From Roseofilum capinflatum BLCC-M114 (GTDB taxonomy: Bacteria > Cyanobacteriota > Cyanobacteriia > Cyanobacteriales > Desertifilaceae), in contig NZ_JAQOSO010000031.1 in the NCBI RefSeq assembly GCF_030068505.1, positions 1 through 46,302 of the forward strand: 46,302 nt of DNA, given 5' to 3'. How positions within the stretch are numbered: the first letter of the stretch is position 1; each line of letters starts with the position of its first letter. This document shows positions 8,353 through 17,063 of the stretch, piece by piece. The translations under genes and the position numbers were made by a program. The notes under the pieces are model-generated. The model ran no database searches and was not told where the DNA came from. It was given only the letters and a program-made list of their open reading frames with translations.

Positions 8353-8451
8353 TGTACCGCATAAAGCGTGACAACTGCTGTATTAGCTTGATTCTTGACC
8401 CCACCGAAATTGAAGCAGTTGTTACAGCAGTTGGCTCTGCTATGCGGTACA
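8353..8451. repeat. Nested palindrome element (99 bp)
   Basis: Outer arms TGTACCGCATA (8353-8363) and TATGCGGTACA (8441-8451) are perfect inverted repeats. Inside them, CAACTGCTGTA (8372-8382) and TACAGCAGTTG (8423-8433) are a second perfect pair. Together they predict a long hairpin with a small internal loop and a 40-nt apical loop. Related half-elements occur near 3942, 24975 and 42912. Nearby, 8457-8490 carries the dispersed CCCCCTAAATCCCCCTT word. Confidence 0.7.
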
Positions 8452-8504
8452 CTTTGATCCCCCTAAATCCCCCTTAAAAAAAGGGGACTTCCTTATAATC
8501 AAAG

Positions 8505-9425
8505 CTAAACGAGCCAATGGGACAAGTCTCGCCCAATCAAATCTTGGAGCTTTAAAATATCTTCTCTGAAGATGGGAATTAATTCCTGTCGCAGTTCTGG
8601 AGACAGGGGCTTGAGTCGGCTTAAATTTTTTCGGTAAGCTTTTGCCGCCATCGGCTTTCTAATTTTAGCAGGAATCAAGGGTCGAATCATACTTTTTAAA
8701 ATATTGTTCTCGCTAATAAATCTATGAAAAACTCGATTTTTGGGAATATTAGATTGGTTATACTTAACAGATAAATTAGGCTGAAATGTATCGTCAACTC
8801 CTAGAAATTGAAAAATATTTTTGATCATATGTTTAGGATCGCTTTTCAAATCTTCGTAAAGATAGATCTGAATTTGCTCCCGATCGAATCGATCTAAATA
8901 CCGTTGAATTTGAATGCTATAAAAACCAAAATCGAGATAACGCCACCCTGGGGCCCAATGATTTTTTCTACGATTGTCTTCTTCCTTTAAGGCTTCACTA
9001 AAATCTAGTGTCTCTCGTCCATTACGACAAAAGTGTGAATAACGGGAATAAGCTCGATCAACAGGATGGCGCAAAATAGCTATCAATTTTGCCTCTGGAA
9101 TATAGCGTTTAATGCGTGTGGGTGCTTCTGGCATATAGAGATAACAAGGAGAAGATTCTCCAATTGCTTTCTCTTTAGTTACTCCATCAAAAAGAGCTTG
9201 ATAATCTTTTAAGTAGGGAACCGTTTTTACATTAGTTGGAGCTTCTGCGTCTCCAGATCCGCAGTAATCCGGTTGCCATCCTTCATAAGCAAAGAAATTG
9301 GGTTCTTTATTTTTGCTCATATAAATTTCCGGGTGTTCACTAAGATAGTTGTGAAGGGAGCTGGTTCCTGATTTAGCAGCACCTATGACTATAAAATTGG
9401 GCATGATCATTTTCTCTATCTCCAT
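8505..9425 (-). CDS. PAPS-dependent sulfotransferase
   Basis: 306 residues. It should transfer a sulfuryl group from 3'-phosphoadenylyl sulfate to a hydroxyl or amine acceptor. The 5'-phosphosulfate loop is FIVIGAAKSGTSSLHNYL near the N terminus. The 3'-phosphate motif is LRHPVDRAYSRYSH (around residues 138-151). The dimerisation-type LYEDLKSDP region follows. The fold is the Sulfotransfer_1/heparan-type family; the acceptor cannot be read from sequence. Starts at 9425, 9410 and 9404 are all possible, and homology begins at MPNFIVIG (9404). It is followed 16 bp upstream by a small lipoprotein gene on the same strand, which may share its transcript. Confidence 0.85.
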   Translation of the reverse strand: MEIEKMIMPNFIVIGAAKSGTSSLHNYLSEHPEIYMSKNKEPNFFAYEGWQPDYCGSGDAEAPTNVKTVPYLKDYQALFDGVTKEKAIGESSPCYLYMPEAPTRIKRYIPEAKLIAILRHPVDRAYSRYSHFCRNGRETLDFSEALKEEDNRRKNHWAPGWRYLDFGFYSIQIQRYLDRFDREQIQIYLYEDLKSDPKHMIKNIFQFLGVDDTFQPNLSVKYNQSNIPKNRVFHRFISENNILKSMIRPLIPAKIRKPMAAKAYRKNLSRLKPLSPELRQELIPIFREDILKLQDLIGRDLSHWLV

Positions 9426-9441
9426 GAATTGACGAGGCGGA

Positions 9442-9663
9442 TCATTTGAATTTTAGCAGAGGATCAATCTTATATTCTGAATCATGGTATTCTTGAGGGG
9501 CGATCGCCCACTCTTGTAAAGCGGGTAAACCAATCCTTTGAGTAAACCTGCCTCGTCCCGGTGCTAGAGGAGCAGTCTGGGTTGCCGGTCGCATTGTACA
9601 ACCAGTTAGGAATAATCGCAAACACAATAGAATTAGAGTCAAGATAACTTGTTGGGACTTCAC
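9442..9663 (-). CDS. Small hypothetical lipoprotein
   Basis: 73 residues. A hydrophobic signal (LTLILLCLRLFL) ends in lipobox LTGC (Cys about 22), so it is probably a lipid-anchored envelope protein of about 50 mature residues. The rest has no motif I recognise. It lies just upstream of the sulfotransferase gene on the same strand and could be cotranscribed. The ATG is preceded by a 230-bp spacer shared with the divergent DUF3285 gene. Confidence 0.5.
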   Translation of the reverse strand: MKSQQVILTLILLCLRLFLTGCTMRPATQTAPLAPGRGRFTQRIGLPALQEWAIAPQEYHDSEYKIDPLLKFK

Positions 9664-9853
9664 GGCGCTCGATTCCTCCAGACGATAGGCTCTGCTATCC
9701 TCTCCAGCTTATCCGATTCAATATGAAGAATTGGTAAAGATTAAGGCAATACACAACAAGATTAGGTAAAGTTTTGCTCAAAATAGAATCAAGACAACCT
9801 GTATATTCACAGAATCCTCAAATTCCTAGGGGCACTCCTTAAAACCCTAACCC

Positions 9854-9866
9854 AACTGTTACAGTT
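9854..9866. promoter_or_regulatory. Perfect palindrome AACTGT-T-ACAGTT in a divergent promoter region
   Basis: AACTGT (9854-9859) and ACAGTT (9861-9866) form an exact 6+6 palindrome with a 1-nt centre, 27 nt upstream of the DUF3285 ATG. Position and symmetry fit an operator for a dimeric regulator, but no regulator can be named. Confidence 0.3.
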
Positions 9867-9893
9867 GAAAGAAGCAATTTTAATCCCCTTGAT

Positions 9894-10094
9894 ATGACAG
9901 AACCTCAAACCTCTTCTATTTCTTCTGAACAACCGGAAACGGCCGAAACGACGGCACAAGAACCTCAAGCCAGTTACGTGAAACTCGCGATGAGGAATAT
10001 GGTGCGTAAAGGGAGAAAATCCTTAATCCACTTTACCCTAACGACTCTGGCTCTCTTGGGTCTGTTGGTGGGACTCTCTTACCTCACCCGATAG
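9894..10094 (+). CDS. DUF3285 family small membrane protein
   Basis: 66 residues. An acidic, Thr/Glu-rich N terminus is followed by the conserved YVKLAMRNMVRKGRKSL stretch and one C-terminal membrane helix (FTLTTLALLGLLVGLSYL). This matches the cyanobacterial DUF3285 family, whose function is unknown. It lies 12 bp upstream of ybeY and starts the ybeY-dgkA-trpG group, so it is probably cotranscribed with ribosome-related genes. Confidence 0.75.
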   Translation: MTEPQTSSISSEQPETAETTAQEPQASYVKLAMRNMVRKGRKSLIHFTLTTLALLGLLVGLSYLTR

Positions 10095-10106
10095 GAGATT
10101 GGCCCT

Positions 10107-10625
10107 ATGGATGTTGAAGTCAACATTGAGATGAGCGAGTCGGTTGTTGAGCCTGCGGTAACCGCAGAACTGTTGCATCAATGGCTGTGTACTTGGCTGG
10201 AGCATCTGGATCTTAATTTAGAGCTTCCTCCTGCTCCTGCCTATGAATTAAGTTTACGGTTAACGGATAATTCAGAGATCCAGAGCTTTAATAGCCAATA
10301 TCGCCAGCAAGACCGACCCACAGATGTTTTAGCCTTTGCTGCTCTAGAGAGCGATACCCCTCTTCTGCCAGAGAGTGAAGACCCCTTATACTTAGGGGAT
10401 CTGATGATTTCGGTGGAGATGGCTAGGGATCAAGCCGAGGAACAGGGCCATTCAGAAACGGTGGAACTGGCTTGGCTGTGTGCCCATGGTTTACTGCATT
10501 TGTTGGGCTGGGATCATCCCGATGAAGCCAGTTTACAGGCGATGTGGGAAAAACAGGACTCTCTGCTGGTGCAAGTGGGTTTAGAGTTAGGCAACCGAGA
10601 GGGGATGTCAACTCCGGTTATATGA
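10107..10625 (+). CDS. ybeY: Endoribonuclease YbeY
   Basis: 172 residues. YbeY is a zinc-dependent single-strand RNase required for maturation of the 16S rRNA 3' end and ribosome quality control. The zinc site HGLLHLLGWDH matches H-x3-H-x5-H. The upstream RPTDVLAFAALE is the other conserved block. The spacing (12 bp after DUF3285, 78 bp before dgkA) and order ybeY-dgkA are the common bacterial arrangement. Confidence 0.93.
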   Translation: MDVEVNIEMSESVVEPAVTAELLHQWLCTWLEHLDLNLELPPAPAYELSLRLTDNSEIQSFNSQYRQQDRPTDVLAFAALESDTPLLPESEDPLYLGDLMISVEMARDQAEEQGHSETVELAWLCAHGLLHLLGWDHPDEASLQAMWEKQDSLLVQVGLELGNREGMSTPVI

Positions 10626-10742
10626 GTTACCCTCATGGTGAATTCAATTTCTGCTTAGGGTCTGGGTTACTCGACAGATGACGGAATCCGACGAACGCTC
10701 ACATTGCTCACATTAACAGATCCCCACCTTTGCCCTCAATAT

Positions 10743-11198
10743 ATGGTGAACCTTATGTCTAGTAAACTCTCGATTTCAACGGTTGAATCTAACCATTCCT
10801 CCAGGGTTACTCATCGTGACTCGTCTTGGCGGGTGGCTGAGAATTTGCTTACCAGTTTTAAGTATGCTTGGGCGGGGGTAACTTACGCTTTTAGAACGCA
10901 ACGGAATTTTCGCATTCATGTGGTGTTGGCAACCCTGGTGATGATTCTGGGATCGCTGTTGCATGTGAATGCGGTGGAAGCGTCGGTTTTGGCGGTGATG
11001 ATTTGTTTGGTTTTGGTGCTAGAGTTACTGAATACGGCTTTAGAAGCCGTGGTAGATTTAACGGTAGAACAGAACTATCATGAATTGGCGAAAATTGCTA
11101 AAGATTGTGCGGCTGGAGCGGTGATGCTCTCGGCGATCGCCTCAATTCTGGTCGGTGTGATTCTACTATTGCCTAAACTGGTTCTCCTGTTTTCTTAA
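10743..11198 (+). CDS. dgkA: Diacylglycerol kinase DgkA family
   Basis: About 151 residues from the ATG at 10743; the frame is open back to a TTG at 10704, and an ATG at 10755 is also possible. It is an integral membrane kinase of the DgkA/undecaprenol kinase family that phosphorylates lipid alcohols. The signature [13 protein letters not shown] and [13 protein letters not shown], with three membrane helices (about 68-86, 92-110 and the C-terminal [11 protein letters not shown]), place it securely. The N-terminal 45 residues are a cytoplasmic extension common in cyanobacterial versions. It is 8 bp upstream of trpG. Confidence 0.87.
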   Translation: MVNLMSSKLSISTVESNHSSRVTHRDSSWRVAENLLTSFKYAWAGVTYAFRTQRNFRIHVVLATLVMILGSLLHVNAVEASVLAVMICLVLVLELLNTALEAVVDLTVEQNYHELAKIAKDCAAGAVMLSAIASILVGVILLLPKLVLLFS

Positions 11199-11206
11199 CG
11201 GCTCCC

Positions 11207-11800
11207 ATGATCCTTGTTATCGATAACTACGATAGTTTTACATACAATTTAGTTCAGTATTTGGCGGAATTGGGACAAGAGTTTCCCCAAGCCAAAGAGA
11301 TTCAGGTGTATCGAAACGATCGCATCTCTCTGAAGGAAATTCAAGCGCTCAAACCGGATGCGATCGTGATTTCTCCGGGGCCGGGACGACCGGAAGAGTC
11401 GGGAGTGTCCCTAGAGGCGATCGCCCAATTGGGGCCTAAAGTGCCTATTTTGGGGGTGTGTCTGGGCCATCAAGGGATCGGCCAAGTGTTTGGCGGTAAA
11501 ATTGTTTCGGCTCCTGTCCTCATGCATGGTAAAACCTCCCCCATTCACCATAACGGGGTGGGGATTTTTGCCGGTCTAGAAAGTCCCTTAAATGCAACGC
11601 GCTATCATAGTTTGACCATTGACCGCAACAGTTGCCCAAAAGAGCTAGAAATTACGGCTTGGGTTGAAGATGGAACCATTATGGGGGTTCGCCATCGTCA
11701 ATATCCCCACCTTCAAGGGGTTCAGTTCCATCCTGAAAGTATTCTCACCACGAAAGGGAAAGACCTATTGCGGAACTTTCTGCGATCGCTCTCTTCTTGA
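11207..11800 (+). CDS. trpG: Anthranilate/aminodeoxychorismate synthase glutaminase subunit
   Basis: 197 residues, standard for the class I glutamine amidotransferase subunit. It releases ammonia from glutamine for anthranilate (tryptophan) or 4-amino-4-deoxychorismate (folate) synthesis. [19 protein letters not shown], the nucleophile in [10 protein letters not shown] (C85) and the His/Glu of VQFHPES are all present. The large subunit is not nearby. Because cyanobacteria often use one amphibolic glutaminase, TrpG and PabA roles cannot be separated here. Confidence 0.92.
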   Translation: MILVIDNYDSFTYNLVQYLAELGQEFPQAKEIQVYRNDRISLKEIQALKPDAIVISPGPGRPEESGVSLEAIAQLGPKVPILGVCLGHQGIGQVFGGKIVSAPVLMHGKTSPIHHNGVGIFAGLESPLNATRYHSLTIDRNSCPKELEITAWVEDGTIMGVRHRQYPHLQGVQFHPESILTTKGKDLLRNFLRSLSS

Positions 11801-11875
11801 AGAGCGAAACTGCACCATACATAGATCGACCGCACCATAGATAATAAATAGTGGATGAGAGATAATTAATTACCC

Positions 11876-12640
11876 ATGAAACGGCGCAACTTTATCAGCA
11901 TGACAGGGGCAATGGCGATCGCCACCCTTGTCAGTTCTGTGTATTCTTCCCAAGCCCAAACCCCTAGTGGACTTACCATACAGAGTCTAGGCCATACTTG
12001 CTTCCTGTTTACCGGAGGCGGTTATCAGATTTTGGTTAATCCCTTTCGCCCGATTGGTTGTACGGCCCAATATCCCGCCCCCAATGTGGAAGCCGATCTC
12101 GTGTTAATCAGTTCCCAACTGTTGGATGAGGGCTATGTGGAAGACCTCCCCGGCCAACCGAGACTGTTGTTTGAACCCGGAGATTATCAACTTGATGAGG
12201 GGTTGCAGGTGCGGGGAATGGTGGCCGAGCGCCTGGAAAAACGGCCGGGAAGTCGATTTCCCAGTAATGTGGCTTGGGTGTGGAGACAAGCGGGGATGAA
12301 AATCCTGCATTTAGGGGGGATGGCTTCTCCGATTACGGTAGAGCAAAAAATTCTCATTGGTAAACCGGATGTGGTGTTGATTCCGGTGGGAGGTGGCCCC
12401 AAGGCCTATGACCCGGAAGAAGCTAAAGCTGCCCTAGAGATGCTCAATGCCAAAATTGTCATTCCTACCCATTACCAGACGGCTAAGGCCGATCCTCAAG
12501 CCTGTAACTTGGCTGGGGTGGAGGAGTTTCTGGGATTGATGAATGGAACTCCGATTCAAAGAATAGCTGGCGATCGCCTAACGCTTCAAGCCAACGGCCT
12601 TCCCAATGATGGCTCACAAATTAAAGTGCTGTCTTTGTAG
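11876..12640 (+). CDS. Tat-exported metallo-beta-lactamase-fold protein with eroded metal site
   Basis: 254 residues. The N terminus KRRNFISMTGAMAIA is a twin-arginine signal ending near SQAQ, so the folded protein should be exported. The body follows the UlaG-like MBL fold: IQSLGHTCFLF, ILVNPFRP, DVVLIPVGGGP and IVIPTHYQT. The usual THxHxDH zinc motif is replaced by LISSQLLDEGY, and the HxGD motif by HLGGMASP. It keeps only the late GG and the PTH histidine. It may be a non-hydrolytic binder or use a different centre. It follows trpG by 75 bp. Confidence 0.75.
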   Translation: MKRRNFISMTGAMAIATLVSSVYSSQAQTPSGLTIQSLGHTCFLFTGGGYQILVNPFRPIGCTAQYPAPNVEADLVLISSQLLDEGYVEDLPGQPRLLFEPGDYQLDEGLQVRGMVAERLEKRPGSRFPSNVAWVWRQAGMKILHLGGMASPITVEQKILIGKPDVVLIPVGGGPKAYDPEEAKAALEMLNAKIVIPTHYQTAKADPQACNLAGVEEFLGLMNGTPIQRIAGDRLTLQANGLPNDGSQIKVLSL

Positions 12641-12756
12641 TCGCTTCACGTATTGTTCAGGAATGAGTTGCCACCATTGCCCCAGGGGCCCCTTCTTCAG
12701 TGCATTCAAGTGCGAGAGAGCAAAATATACTCTATATTCCATATCATGGGGATCAT

Positions 12757-12773
12757 GGGGGCAAACCGCCCCC
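12757..12773. terminator. GGGGGC hairpin between convergent genes
   Basis: GGGGGC and GCCCCC enclose AAACC in the 140-bp gap between two converging genes. It has a strong GC stem but no clear T-run on either side, so its role as a shared terminator is uncertain. Confidence 0.35.
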
Positions 12774-12779
12774 TCTAGT

Positions 12780-14825
12780 TTATTCAGCCAGGGTTGCTAA
12801 AACGCGATCGGCGACTTTATCGGGCACTTCTTGTAAGTGATCGTACTTCCAGTCAAAGAAGCCGACTCCCATAGTCAAAGAGCGCAACTCAATAATAAAG
12901 TTTTGCATTTCTGCTTGGGGAAGATAGGCAGAGGTTTGATCCCATCCTTTCCAAGAGGTCAGGGGTTCGTAACCGAGGATTTGACCGCGACGACCACTGA
13001 GCAGTTGCAGGACTTTGGAGGTAAATTCGGTGGGTGCGGAAATGGTGATGGCGGCGATCGGTTCGAGTAAGATGGGCTTACCTTGGCTCATGCCGGTGGT
13101 CATGGCTAACCGAGCGGCTTGTTTAAAGGCTTGTTCGGAACTGTCTACACTGTGGTAACTGCCGTTGGTGAGGGTAACCCCTACATCCACCACGGGGAAG
13201 CCGAGGGGCCCTTGGACGAGGTATTCTCGTACTCCGGTTTCTACTCCAGGAATGTATTGTTTGGGGACGACACCACCGACGATGGTTTCATTGAAGGTAA
13301 AGCCTTCTCCCCGCTCTAAGGGACGGATATCTAAGTAGACATCGCCAAATTGCCCGTGACCGCCACTTTGATGCTTATAGCGTCCGTGAATACTCTCAAC
13401 GGGTTTGCGGATGGTTTCTTTGTAGGCAACCTTGGGTAAATGGGTGGCCATGGGAATGTTGTATTTACGTTTGAGCCGCTCTAGGCTGACTTTGAGATGA
13501 ATTTCTCCTTGTCCCCAGAGGATGACTTCGTGGGTGTCTCCATGTTGTTCCCAATAGAGGGAGGGGTCTTCTTCGAGGAGTTTGTTGAGGGCTGGGGTGA
13601 GTTTTACTTCGTCTTTGCGATTTTCGGGGGCGATCGCCATGGCATAGACTGGCTGTACAAGATTGGCCTTGGGTAGGGCTTCTACGTCTTTGGTGGGGGA
13701 TAGGGTATCACCGGTGTATACGCCATCCATCCGCGCTAGGGCGACAATTTCCCCGATGCCAGCTTTAGAGACGGATTCTTGTTGTTGCCCGAAGAGGCGA
13801 TAAATTCCGCCAGGGCGAACGCCATTGAGAACTAGACCTTCGGTAATTTCTCCTTGCCAAACGCGGACAAGAGACATTTTCCCGCCTTGGGGGGTGTAAT
13901 AGGTTTTTAAGACTTGGGCAATGGGACTATGGCTCTCTAGGTCTACTCCCCGCCGCTCTGAGGTGAGGTTGGGGGCGGGAGCTTCCCGTTTGAGGGCATC
14001 GAGGAGGGGACGCACGCCATAGCCGTCTGAAGCTACACCGAGGAATACGGGCACGATTAAGTCGGCTCCTAATTCCATTTTTAGGTCTTTGACGATTTCT
14101 TCTTGGGAGGGCTGAATGTCTTCGAGGAGTTCTTCGAGCAGGTGGTCGTCAAAGTCGGCTAGGGTTTCGAGCATCTGGGTTCTAGCCTGGGTTTCTGCGT
14201 CTTTGAGGGACTCTGGAAGGGGAACGGGATCGGCGGGTGCGTCGGGGTGGTAGTGATAGGCTTGTTCGCTTACGAGGTCAATATAGCCGATTATTTGGTC
14301 TTCAGCAGCGATGGGGAATTGGTGGGGAATAATGGGGCGCGAAGATACGGATTGTAGGGCACTAAGCAGGGCAGAAAAACTGGTGAGACAGCGTTCTTCG
14401 TCGGTGCAGACGCGATCCATTTTGTTGATGAAGACGAGATGGGGAATTTTCCAGTCGTCTAGGAATTTGAAGAGGGGGGCGAGGGTGAGGATGCGATCGG
14501 GTTCGGGTTCGCAGACGATAATGGCTGCACCTACGCCGATGAGGGCGTTGTAGGTTTCTTGGGCAAATTCGATGGAACCGGGACAGTCGAGGAAGGTGAA
14601 GTGAATGTCTTGGTAGTCTGTGGAGGCGACGTTGATTTCGACACTCATTTGTTGCGATCGCGCTTCGGGCGATCCGTCGCCAATGCTGGTTCCGTCTTTG
14701 ATCGAGCCTTTACGCGATAGTGCGCCACTGACATATTCTAAACTTTCGAGCAGCGTGGTTTTACCACCCATGTAAGGGCCGACAATGGCCACATTACGGC
14801 TGCACAATACTCCTGTTTCGTTCAT
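12780..14825 (-). CDS. EF-G-like translational GTPase
   Basis: 681 residues, the length of elongation factor G. The GTPase domain has P-loop GPYMGGKTTL, switch II DCPGSIEF (DTPG in true EF-G) and NKMD. Domain II follows at about 300-385 (SLVRVWQGEITEGLVLNG), and domains IV-V at about 480-680, with SVDSSEQAFKQAARLA and a C-terminal RRGQILGYE. The weakened P-loop and switch I (ARSQQMSVEIN) place it in the EF-G2/FusA2-like group rather than the principal EF-G, which normally sits in the str operon. The role of this group is unsettled. A strong AGGAGAAC ribosome-binding site precedes the ATG. Confidence 0.87.
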   Translation of the reverse strand: MNETGVLCSRNVAIVGPYMGGKTTLLESLEYVSGALSRKGSIKDGTSIGDGSPEARSQQMSVEINVASTDYQDIHFTFLDCPGSIEFAQETYNALIGVGAAIIVCEPEPDRILTLAPLFKFLDDWKIPHLVFINKMDRVCTDEERCLTSFSALLSALQSVSSRPIIPHQFPIAAEDQIIGYIDLVSEQAYHYHPDAPADPVPLPESLKDAETQARTQMLETLADFDDHLLEELLEDIQPSQEEIVKDLKMELGADLIVPVFLGVASDGYGVRPLLDALKREAPAPNLTSERRGVDLESHSPIAQVLKTYYTPQGGKMSLVRVWQGEITEGLVLNGVRPGGIYRLFGQQQESVSKAGIGEIVALARMDGVYTGDTLSPTKDVEALPKANLVQPVYAMAIAPENRKDEVKLTPALNKLLEEDPSLYWEQHGDTHEVILWGQGEIHLKVSLERLKRKYNIPMATHLPKVAYKETIRKPVESIHGRYKHQSGGHGQFGDVYLDIRPLERGEGFTFNETIVGGVVPKQYIPGVETGVREYLVQGPLGFPVVDVGVTLTNGSYHSVDSSEQAFKQAARLAMTTGMSQGKPILLEPIAAITISAPTEFTSKVLQLLSGRRGQILGYEPLTSWKGWDQTSAYLPQAEMQNFIIELRSLTMGVGFFDWKYDHLQEVPDKVADRVLATLAE

Positions 14826-15125
14826 AAGGTTCTCCTCAATTTTTTTAGGTAAAGGAGGGTAGGATGGACGCTCATCTTTATGGGATGATGCACCATCGAT
14901 TCAATACTTTAGAGGTTACCTCTTCTGGAGGGAGATTGAACAAATTGCAATCTCTTTTAAAGCAATTCGGGTATGTTTTTGAACTAACGTGAATAAGTGT
15001 TATTTTTGATGAATTTTTATCAATTTTTTTATCGTTTGCCCTTGAACGGTTTCGATCGCCCTCGCTCGGTGGCTTGAAAGTGTGCTATACCAAGGAAAAT
15101 TGAGTACCCTCCAATGAAGTGAAAA
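14826..15125. other. Divergent spacer with no gene
   Basis: This is the 300-bp gap between the EF-G-like gene and the TPR gene, so both promoters lie here. It has a long AT-rich part (about 14980-15040, with several T-runs). I see no RNA gene, repeat or confident promoter in it. Confidence 0.6.
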
Positions 15126-16043
15126 GTGACAATGATGGGTTTTGGTAATCGGTGGTGGCTTGGTTTCTGCTACGCAACGGCGATCGCTGGGCTATTCTCT
15201 GGGAGTGCAGTCCGGGGACTCGATACCCTGAAGTTGGCTCAGGTGGAAGTGTCTACTGAGGCGGTCGAGTATTTGAATCAAGGCTTGCAATTGATTCAAG
15301 CAGGAGAGATAGAACAGGCGATCGCTGCCTTTAGGGAGTCGGCTCGGTTGGGGCCCAATTTGGCTCCTGCTCCGTATAATTTAGGTCTGGCTCTGCGACA
15401 GACGGGGGATCTGCAAGGGGCGGCTAGTGCCTTTCACCAAGCGATTCAGATCGATCCCAATTTTGCCATGGCCTACGCAAATTTAGGGGCAGCACTGTTG
15501 GAGGGGAGTAATTTAGAACAGGCTCAGGATTATTTACAGATGGCGATCGAACTCGATCCGAAGTTGGGAGTCGGACATTATAATTTGGGATTGCTGCAAA
15601 AGTTACAGGGAAGACAACCAGAGGCGATCGCCTCATTTCAGCAGGCCATGGTGTTTTCGCCGACTGCTCCGGAACCCTATTATTATTTGGGTTTGATGTA
15701 TCAGGAACAGGGGAATTTAGGAGCAGCCCTGGAGGTTTTACGTCAAGCAGTGGAAAAAAATCCAGCCTATGCTGAAGCCTATTATGCGATCGGCTCCATT
15801 TTATTACAACAAGGTCAACTGGATCGGGCCCTCAATGCCTTTCGAGACGCTGCTGAAGCCAATCCCAATTATGGGAATGCCTATTATGGAGCCGGGTTAG
15901 TGTTTCTAGAACGACAAGACTATCAAGAAGCCCAACGGGTATTAGCCTTTGCCCAAAAACTCTATGAAACCGACGGCAATCAACAGTGGGCTATGGCAGC
16001 CGCTCAATTGTTACAACGGGCACGAGACTTAGAGCGCTTCTAA
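15126..16043 (+). CDS. Secreted TPR-repeat protein
   Basis: 305 residues. An N-terminal signal (WWLGFCYATAIAGLFSGSAV) is followed by six to seven tetratricopeptide repeats from about residue 43 to 290. The 34-residue rhythm is plain in APAPYNLGLALRQTGD, AMAYANLGAALLEG, GVGHYNLGLLQKLQGR, PEPYYYLGLMYQEQGN and AEAYYAIGSILLQQGQ. TPR superhelices mediate protein-protein contacts; the partner is unknown. The likely site is periplasm or thylakoid lumen. Confidence 0.85.
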   Translation: MTMMGFGNRWWLGFCYATAIAGLFSGSAVRGLDTLKLAQVEVSTEAVEYLNQGLQLIQAGEIEQAIAAFRESARLGPNLAPAPYNLGLALRQTGDLQGAASAFHQAIQIDPNFAMAYANLGAALLEGSNLEQAQDYLQMAIELDPKLGVGHYNLGLLQKLQGRQPEAIASFQQAMVFSPTAPEPYYYLGLMYQEQGNLGAALEVLRQAVEKNPAYAEAYYAIGSILLQQGQLDRALNAFRDAAEANPNYGNAYYGAGLVFLERQDYQEAQRVLAFAQKLYETDGNQQWAMAAAQLLQRARDLERF

Positions 16044-16154
16044 CAACCCTCTCCCCCTTCCCACCCGGTTCGGAAATTCCTCTGCCACTTCGGGTAAGCG
16101 ATCCGGTACATTAGAAAACAACTGATCCTGTAATCTCTGAGGAATAGAATCCCT

Positions 16155-16439
16155 ATGTACTTGCTTGCCAGCACCCTAGCAACCTTTTGTCAAATTTACT
16201 TTGTACTCCTGATTGTTCGAGTTTTATTGAGTTGGTTTCCCAGTATCAACTGGTTTGATCCCCCATTTTCCCTCCTGAGTCAGCTCACCGATCCCTATCT
16301 GAATATTTTCCGGTCGATCATTCCGCCCCTGGGGGGACTAGACTTTTCTCCCATTTTGGCAATTTTCTTGCTGCAATTTTTGAGCGGTGTGTTTAACAGT
16401 CTTCAGGTCTCCTTTGCCCAGGGGTCATTGGGCTTTTAG
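16155..16439 (+). CDS. YggT family membrane protein (Ycf19-like)
   Basis: 94 residues, with two membrane helices (about 1-22 and 62-84) around the conserved LLSWFPSINWFDPP loop and FRSIIPPLGGLDFSPILA. YggT/Ycf19 proteins help organise membrane or thylakoid-nucleoid structure and are universal in cyanobacteria and plastids. Its last 4 bp overlap the stop of the convergent secreted-protein gene. Confidence 0.88.
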   Translation: MYLLASTLATFCQIYFVLLIVRVLLSWFPSINWFDPPFSLLSQLTDPYLNIFRSIIPPLGGLDFSPILAIFLLQFLSGVFNSLQVSFAQGSLGF

Positions 16440-16882
16440 CGCCGAACTCGACCACTAAAACCCGCAGCCTTGAATTGCTCTAGGATCAAGGGAGTGGGTT
16501 GATTGGCAGCCACTGAGATTCTCAGTTCAAAGTCACTGACTCCCGGTGGCACTTCTTCAATTAACCCCAAACGAGTCCGATTTTGCATGACAGGGTTGCG
16601 GTTGGCATCGTAGACGCGACCAAAAATATCAGCATCATAAACGGTTTTTCCTGTCGGGTTAGTGGCTTGTCCATGGATGAGGAAGCAGTTGGCTGGTTGA
16701 GATAACCCACCACTGGTGACTGCTCCTTCACCTATTTCTGGAGGACACATTTCGTAGGAGAGATCGGAGATTTTAATTTGAGTCAGTGCTAAGGCATCAG
16801 GAGTAATGCTCCAAGAGGTCAGCACAAGCAGAAGAGAAAGGCAAGTTAGTTGTATACAACGAAGTAGAGAAGGCGATCGCAT
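16436..16882 (-). CDS. Secreted protein with FxLYD-like domain
   Basis: 148 residues. A signal peptide (LTCLSLLLVLTSWSITPDALA) precedes a single beta-rich domain. Two cysteines (SYEMCPPE and QPANCFLI) could form a disulfide in the periplasm or lumen. The segments HGQATNPTGKTVYDADIFGRVYD and PPGVSDFELRISV resemble the FxLYD/immunoglobulin-like domains found in cyanobacterial envelope proteins; this assignment is tentative. It overlaps the convergent YggT gene by 4 bp. Confidence 0.6.
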   Translation of the reverse strand: MRSPSLLRCIQLTCLSLLLVLTSWSITPDALALTQIKISDLSYEMCPPEIGEGAVTSGGLSQPANCFLIHGQATNPTGKTVYDADIFGRVYDANRNPVMQNRTRLGLIEEVPPGVSDFELRISVAANQPTPLILEQFKAAGFSGRVRR

Positions 16883-17063
16883 AGGCTTTGACTTCTATAA
16901 ATTGATCGGTTTGATCTTTTAGCTTACCCTGGATTGACGATTAGACCAAACGGCCAAACCTGTATCTATATTGACTTCAGTTAAGCGGTTATTTTGTACA
17001 ATAGATCCATATTCATGACGTGAATAGGGTTTTAAGTTATAGTCAAGATCGATTCAGGTATAT

